64,000 nt of DNA. Origin: Rhizobium sp. G21 (GTDB lineage Bacteria > Pseudomonadota > Alphaproteobacteria > Rhizobiales > Rhizobiaceae). Below are positions 59,412-64,000 of this stretch, one piece after another; position 1 is the stretch's first letter, and every line of letters begins with the position of its first letter. The position numbers and the translations under genes were made by a program. The notes under the pieces are model-generated. The model had not been told where the DNA came from, made no database searches, and worked only from the letters and a program-made list of their open reading frames with translations. The stretch lies in NCBI RefSeq assembly GCF_014158035.1, contig NZ_JACFXW010000001.1:2954001-3018000 (forward strand), in the 5' to 3' direction.

Positions 59412-61031
59412 ATGTTCAGAAACTGGCTACTCGGAACGACCGCCGCCGCCGTCATGGCGCTCTCGCCCTTCGTGGCGCAGGCGCAGGACACGCCGGCCCA
59501 AGGCGGCGACATCGTCGTCACCTATAAGGACGACATCACCACGCTCGATCCGGCCATCGGCTATGACTGGGTCAACTGGTCACTGATCAAGAGCCTCTAT
59601 TCGCGGCTGATGGATTACGAGCCTGGCACCGCGAACCTCAAGCCGTCGCTGGCCGAAAGCTTCGAGGTCGCGCCGGATGGCCTGACCTACACGTTCAAGC
59701 TCCGCAAGGGCGTGAAATTCTCCAACGGCCGCGAAGTCGTGGCCGCTGACGTGAAATATTCGATCGAGCGCGCCGTCAATCCGAAGACGCAGGGTCCCGG
59801 CGCCGGCTTCTTCGGCGCGATCAAGGGCTTCGACGAGTTGACCGGCGGCAAGAGCGAGATGCTTTCGGGCATCGAGACGCCCGACGCCTCGACCGTCGTC
59901 TTCCATCTGTCGCGTCCCGACGCCACATTCCTGCATGTGCTGGCGATCAACTTCGCCTCGATCGTGCCGAAGGAAGCCGTCGAGGCCGCCGCCGGCGATT
60001 TCGGCAAGAAGCCTGTCGGCTCCGGTCCCTTTGTGCTGAAAGACTGGACGATCGGCCAAAAGCTCGAATTCGACCGCAATCCCGACTACTTCGTCAAGGA
60101 CGTGCCGCATGTCGACAAGGTGACCGTCGAAGTCGGTCAGGAGCCGCTGGTGGCGCTTCTGCGTCTGCAGAAGGGTGAGGTCGACATCGCCGGCGACGGC
60201 ATTCCGCCGGCCAAGTTCCTGGAAATCAAGAACTCGCCCGAAGGCAAGCAGATGATCGTCGACGGCGAGCAGCTGCACACCGGCTACATCACGCTCAACA
60301 CCAAGGTGAAACCGTTCGACGACGTCAAGGTGCGCCAGGCGGTCAACATGGCCGTCAACAAGGAGCGCATCACCCGCATCCTCAACGGCCGCGCGACTCC
60401 CGCCAACCAGCCGCTGCCGCCGTTGATGCCGGGTTACGACAAGAGCTTCACCGGCTATGCCTATGACGTCGAAAAGGCCAAGACGCTGCTCGCCGAAGCC
60501 GGCTATCCCGACGGCTTCGAAACCGTGCTCTTCTCGACCAACACCGATCCGCAGCCGCGCATCGCCCAGGCGATCCAGCAGGATCTCGCCGCCATCGGTG
60601 TCAAGGCGGAAGTCCGTGCGCTGGCCCAGGGCAATGTCATCGCCGCCGGCGGCACGGAAGGCGAAGCGCCGATGATCTGGTCGGGCGGCATGGCCTGGAT
60701 CGCCGACTTCCCGGATCCGTCCAACTTCTACGGTCCGATCCTCGGCTGCGCCGGCGCGGTCCAGGGCGGCTGGAACTGGTCGTGGTATTGCAACAAGGAC
60801 CTCGACAAGCGCGCGGTGGACGCCGACTCGATGTCCGATCCGGCCAAGGTCGCCGAGCGTCAGCAGGCCTGGGGCAAGATCTTCACCGACATCATGGCCG
60901 ACGCCCCCTGGGTGCCGGTCATCAACGAACGCCGCGTCGTCGCCAAGTCCATGCGCATGGGCGGCGCCGACAACATCTACATCGACCCCACCCGCGTCAT
61001 CAATTACGACGCGATCTATGTGAAGCCCTGA
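59412..61031 (+). CDS. ABC solute-binding protein, family 5 (peptide/amide)
   Basis: 539 residues: signal peptide (LLGTTAAAVMALSPFVAQAQ, mature from about residue 26) and the SBP_bac_5 fold. The family segment LKPSLAESFEVAPDGLTYTF (about 77-96), KLRKGVKFSNGREVVAADV, and RQAVNMAVNKERITRILNG are clear. Such proteins carry dipeptides, oligopeptides, nickel complexes or opines; with an acetamidase in the operon an amide-bearing ligand is likely. AGGAAAAAGG precedes the start. A palindromic repeat follows the stop and may protect this mRNA segment. Confidence 0.93.
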   Translation: MFRNWLLGTTAAAVMALSPFVAQAQDTPAQGGDIVVTYKDDITTLDPAIGYDWVNWSLIKSLYSRLMDYEPGTANLKPSLAESFEVAPDGLTYTFKLRKGVKFSNGREVVAADVKYSIERAVNPKTQGPGAGFFGAIKGFDELTGGKSEMLSGIETPDASTVVFHLSRPDATFLHVLAINFASIVPKEAVEAAAGDFGKKPVGSGPFVLKDWTIGQKLEFDRNPDYFVKDVPHVDKVTVEVGQEPLVALLRLQKGEVDIAGDGIPPAKFLEIKNSPEGKQMIVDGEQLHTGYITLNTKVKPFDDVKVRQAVNMAVNKERITRILNGRATPANQPLPPLMPGYDKSFTGYAYDVEKAKTLLAEAGYPDGFETVLFSTNTDPQPRIAQAIQQDLAAIGVKAEVRALAQGNVIAAGGTEGEAPMIWSGGMAWIADFPDPSNFYGPILGCAGAVQGGWNWSWYCNKDLDKRAVDADSMSDPAKVAERQQAWGKIFTDIMADAPWVPVINERRVVAKSMRMGGADNIYIDPTRVINYDAIYVKP

Positions 61032-61044
61032 GACGGGTCTTAGG

Positions 61045-61176
61045 CTGCCCCTCATCCGGCTGCCGCCCACCTTCTCCCCGTATATGCGGGGAGAAGGGAG
61101 ATGGAGCGCCGTCCTTGCCGCATCCGCCTTCTCCTTGTTTTACGGGGAGAAGGTCCCGGCAGGGGGATGAGGGGCA
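61045..61176. repeat. RIME-type palindromic element inside the operon
   Basis: Arms CTGCCCCTCATCC (from 61045) and GGATGAGGGGCAG (to 61176), plus inner CTTCTCCCCG/CGGGGAGAAG pairs at both ends. This closely resembles the RIME1 family of rhizobia. It lies 14 bases after the binding-protein stop and 33 bases before the amidase gene. Confidence 0.85.
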
Positions 61177-61209
61177 GTCTTCCAAAAATCAATCCTCGGA
61201 GGACACCCC

Positions 61210-62154
61210 ATGTGCGTCGCTTGCACCCACACCATCCACCGCGCCCAGCATAATTTCGGCTGGAACAAGGATTTCCCGCCGGCGCTGACCGCCAAGCCCG
61301 GCGAGACGATCCTGTTCGAATGCATGGATTCGTCCGGCGGCCAGATCGGCCGGGATGCCACCCTCGACACGCTCGCGACGCTCGATTTCGGCAAGATCAA
61401 TCCGGTCTCCGGCCCCGTCTATGTTGAGGGCGCCGAGCCCGGCGACGCGCTGAAAGTCACCATCCGCAAATTTCATCCCTGCGGCTATGGCTGGACCGCC
61501 AACATTCCCGGCTTCGGCCTGCTCGCCGACCAGTTCAAGGATCCGGCGCTGCATGTCTGGTCCTATGACCAGAACACGATGGCGCCCTCGGCCTTCGGGC
61601 CCGGCGGTCGCGTGCCGCTCAAGCCGTTCACGGGCACGATCGGCGTCGCCCCGGCGGAGGCTGGCCTTCATTCGGTCGTGCCGCCCCGCCGGGTCGGCGG
61701 CAATATGGACATCCGCGATCTCACCGCCGGCGTGACGCTCTATCTGCCGGTCGAGGTCGAGGGCGCGCTGTTCTCGGTCGGCGACACCCATGCCGCACAG
61801 GGCGATGGCGAAGTCTGCGGCACCGCGATCGAAAGCCAGATGAATGTCGAACTGACGCTCGATCTCGTCAAGGGCGCCAATCTCAAGACGCCGCGCTTCA
61901 CCACCACCGAACCCGTGACCCGCCATCTCGACGGCGCGGGCTATGAGGTGACGACCGGCATCGGCCCGGACCTGATGACCGGCGCACGCGAAGCGGTGAT
62001 GCGGATGATCGATCTGCTGACCGCCGAGCACGGCTACAGCGCCGTCGACGCCTATATGCTCTGCTCCGTCTGCGGCGATCTGCGCATCAGCGAAATCGTC
62101 GACATGCCCAACTGGGTCGTGTCCTTCTACTTCCCGAGGATCGTGCTCGCGTGA
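61210..62154 (+). CDS. acetamidase/formamidase family hydrolase
   Basis: 314 residues of the FmdA/AmdA family, which hydrolyse short amides to acid and ammonia. Marks: CMDSSGGQIGRDATLDTL near the start, GPVYVEGAEPGDALKVTI, TFTGTIGVAPAE-like loop (PFTGTIGVAPAEAGLHSVV), GGNMDIRDLTAGVTLYLPVE, and FSVGDTHAAQGDGEVCGTAIE with putative metal ligands. AGGAGG-like bases (CTCGGAGGACACC) precede the ATG. The product ammonia and the AmiC/ANTAR genes upstream indicate nitrogen scavenging from an amide. Stop overlaps the next start (GTGA). Exact substrate unknown. Confidence 0.92.
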   Translation: MCVACTHTIHRAQHNFGWNKDFPPALTAKPGETILFECMDSSGGQIGRDATLDTLATLDFGKINPVSGPVYVEGAEPGDALKVTIRKFHPCGYGWTANIPGFGLLADQFKDPALHVWSYDQNTMAPSAFGPGGRVPLKPFTGTIGVAPAEAGLHSVVPPRRVGGNMDIRDLTAGVTLYLPVEVEGALFSVGDTHAAQGDGEVCGTAIESQMNVELTLDLVKGANLKTPRFTTTEPVTRHLDGAGYEVTTGIGPDLMTGAREAVMRMIDLLTAEHGYSAVDAYMLCSVCGDLRISEIVDMPNWVVSFYFPRIVLA

Positions 62155-63842
62155 CGCCAATGACTTCGCCCGCCCCCGTTCTTTCCGTCCGCAATCTCAC
62201 GGTCGACGCCCGCACGCCCGAAGGCCTGAAGCGCATTCTCGACGATGTCAGCTTCGACCTTCAGCCGGGCGAAACGCTGTGTCTGGCGGGCGAATCCGGG
62301 TCGGGCAAGTCGGTGACTTCTCTCGCCATCATGGGGCTATTGCCCAAGGCGTCGCTCAAAGTCGCCTCGGGCCAGATCCTGCTGTCGGGCCGCGATCTGC
62401 TCGGCCTCTCCCACCGCGCGCTCCGGCAAGTGCGCGGCGGCGAGGCGGCGATGATCTTCCAGGAGCCGATGACGTCGCTCAACCCGGTGATGACTATCGG
62501 CGCCCAGCTCGAAGAGGCGATCCGCGAGCATCAGAAAGACGCCGCCGAAAGCGCTTCCTCAATCGCCCGCTCCATGCTGGAAGCGGTGCATATGACCAAG
62601 CCCGCCGAGCGGCTCGCGCAATATCCGCATGAACTCTCGGGCGGCATGCGTCAGCGCGTGATGATCGCCATGGCGCTGTCCTGCCGCCCCAAACTGCTGA
62701 TCGCCGACGAGCCGACCACGGCGCTCGACGTGACCGTGCAGGCGCAGATCCTCACGTTGATGCGCGAGCTCCGGCGCGAATTCAACACCTCGATCCTGAT
62801 GATCACCCATGACATGGGCGTGGTGGCCGAAATGGCCGATCGCGTCGCCATCATGCAACGCGGCCGGATCGTCGAGCAGGGCGATGCGCTCGACATCTTC
62901 GACCGCCCGCGCGAAAACTATACGCAGGAATTGCTGGCCGCCGTGCCCCGTCTCGGCGCCCATGCCGGCACGGATGCGCCGCCGCGCGTCACCGACGTCG
63001 CTCTGCCGCCCAAAGCGGCTGCGCCCGTGCTCGAAGTCCGCGATCTCTCGATCACCTATGATGCAAAGGCGGGCTGGTTCGGCAAGGGCAAGGCCAATGC
63101 GCCGACGGTGGACAAGATCAGTTTCTCGATCGAGCCCGGTCAGACGCTCGGGCTGGTCGGCGAAAGCGGTTCGGGCAAATCCACGACCGGCAAGGCGGTG
63201 CTCGGCCTCATCCCCTTTACCGGCAGCGTGAAGCTGGCCGGCGAGGAGATCTCCGGCCTGTCGCCTGCGGCGCTCCGGCCGCTGCGCCGCGCCGCGCAGA
63301 TGATCTTCCAGGACCCCTACGCCTCGCTCGATCCGCGCATGAGCGTCGGGGCCGCGATCGCCGAACCTCTTGTGATCCACGACATCGGCGACGCTAGCGA
63401 ACGCCGCGACCGGGTCGCGGCGCTTTTGAAGCGCGTCGGCCTGACGCCGGACGCCGCCAGCCGCTATCCGCATGAATTTTCCGGCGGCCAGCGCCAGCGT
63501 ATCTGCATCGCCCGCGCGCTCGCGCTCAAGCCGAAACTCATCGTCGCGGACGAAAGCGTCGCCGCGCTCGATGTCTCCGTCCGCGCCCGTGTGCTCGATC
63601 TCATGCTGGAGCTCCAGGAGCAGATGGGGCTCGCCTATCTGTTCATCTCACACGACATGGCGGTGATCGAAAAGATGTCGCACCACGTCGCGGTGATGCG
63701 CGGCGGCAAGATCGTCGAAATGGGCGCGCGCCGCGCGGTGTTCGAGAATCCGCGCGACGACTATACCCGCGGCCTTATGGCGGCCGTGCCGATCCCGGAT
63801 CCGAAGCTGTATCGCAGCGCGCCGGCGGCAAAAGTCGGCTGA
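62151..63842 (+). CDS. ABC transporter ATPase, DppD-DppF fusion
   Basis: 563 residues with two nucleotide-binding domains. First: GESGSGKS (about 44-51), [17 protein letters not shown]; second: GESGSGKS (about 341-348), [17 protein letters not shown], where S replaces the usual P. It powers the DppB/DppC-type channel encoded upstream; the fusion replaces separate DppD and DppF proteins. I use the GTG at 62151, which overlaps the amidase stop (GTGA); an ATG at 62160 is the alternative. Last gene of the operon in view. Confidence 0.92.
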   Translation: MTPMTSPAPVLSVRNLTVDARTPEGLKRILDDVSFDLQPGETLCLAGESGSGKSVTSLAIMGLLPKASLKVASGQILLSGRDLLGLSHRALRQVRGGEAAMIFQEPMTSLNPVMTIGAQLEEAIREHQKDAAESASSIARSMLEAVHMTKPAERLAQYPHELSGGMRQRVMIAMALSCRPKLLIADEPTTALDVTVQAQILTLMRELRREFNTSILMITHDMGVVAEMADRVAIMQRGRIVEQGDALDIFDRPRENYTQELLAAVPRLGAHAGTDAPPRVTDVALPPKAAAPVLEVRDLSITYDAKAGWFGKGKANAPTVDKISFSIEPGQTLGLVGESGSGKSTTGKAVLGLIPFTGSVKLAGEEISGLSPAALRPLRRAAQMIFQDPYASLDPRMSVGAAIAEPLVIHDIGDASERRDRVAALLKRVGLTPDAASRYPHEFSGGQRQRICIARALALKPKLIVADESVAALDVSVRARVLDLMLELQEQMGLAYLFISHDMAVIEKMSHHVAVMRGGKIVEMGARRAVFENPRDDYTRGLMAAVPIPDPKLYRSAPAAKVG

Positions 63843-63912
63843 TGCGCAGCGAGATCGGCGGGAGAGGGCTGCTGCCGGTCTCGTTCATGTCCGGGAGCCC
63901 TGGCCGAGCCGG

Positions 63913-63999
63913 TCAGGACAGCTTCCGACGGCGTGGCCGGATGATCCTCTTCTCGAAGGTCGCCATTCCGCAAGCCGCCGCGTCATAGAACCGGACGGC
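63913..63999 (-). CDS. possible C-terminal end of a gene cut by the window edge
   Basis: 29 open codons ending in TGA (63915-63913), reading AVRFYDAAACGMATFEKRII then a basic tail of PRRRKLS. Third positions are mostly G or C, as in the genes here. Too short to assign; it may also be non-coding. Confidence 0.4.
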   Translation of the reverse strand, partial: AVRFYDAAACGMATFEKRIIRPRRRKLS

Positions 64000-64000
64000 C

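Noticed and set aside
59580..61070. 496-codon minus-strand open frame
   Set aside because: Antisense to the solute-binding protein; no start signal and no domain.

Overview
The window is about 62% GC and reads as a chromosomal segment of an alphaproteobacterium of the order Hyphomicrobiales (Rhizobiales). The evidence is an Omp10-type lipoprotein, a PdhS/CbrA-type cell-cycle histidine kinase, homospermidine synthase, a SAM-II riboswitch before metZ, an alpha-r14-like anti-Shine-Dalgarno small RNA, RIME-like palindromic repeats, the order tkt-gap-pgk opposite DUF4164-zapA-6S RNA, and a tRNA-His with no G-1. I cannot name the genus.

Layout. 1-4.6 kb: carnitine catabolism (acyl-CoA dehydrogenase, a carnitine dehydrogenase/betainyl-CoA thioesterase fusion, a BKACE enzyme, divergent CdhR). 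4.6-9.7 kb: metZ under a SAM-II riboswitch, dcd, a tandem HD-GYP protein, tRNA-Gly, the anti-SD small RNA, and a Crp/Fnr regulator behind an FNR/FixK box. 9.8-14.4 kb: an RND efflux pump. 14.7-17.2 kb: arginase and ornithine cyclodeaminase with a divergent Lrp regulator. 17.2-24.9 kb: pgk, a cation/H+ antiporter, gap, tkt, DUF4164, zapA and 6S RNA. 24.9-27.7 kb: a small secreted protein, a YbgC thioesterase and a pentonate-dehydratase-like gene.

27.7-36.2 kb: a LexA-box-controlled radical SAM + UdgX operon, treZ with an alpha-glucosidase gene, and two exported proteins. 36.3-45.5 kb: kdsD, NfeD/SPFH, hemH, a LysM-tailed 5'-nucleotidase, omp10, hss, a heme-dependent N-demethylase-like gene and a YciI gene. 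45.6-55.7 kb: trhO, an aromatic aminotransferase, an iron-type ABC permease, pdhS, phaP with a large PhaR-like operator, tRNA-His, a GlxA-type regulator and a CheY-like receiver. 55.7-63.9 kb: one long operon (AmiC-like sensor, ANTAR regulator, DppC/DppB, solute-binding protein, acetamidase/formamidase, fused DppD-DppF). It is preceded by a promoter, two small hairpins and an intrinsic terminator, which is the layout of ANTAR antitermination; it looks like a sense-import-hydrolyse module for an amide.

Caution about quality: about 18 single-base shifts interrupt otherwise intact genes, including pgk and gap, and most sit in short G or C runs. I read these as probable sequence errors, not real decay, and I give full-length gene spans across them. 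The best leads are the LexA-controlled UdgX operon, the ANTAR leader, the three-hairpin anti-SD small RNA, the FNR-box regulator and the CtrA-like box before pdhS.
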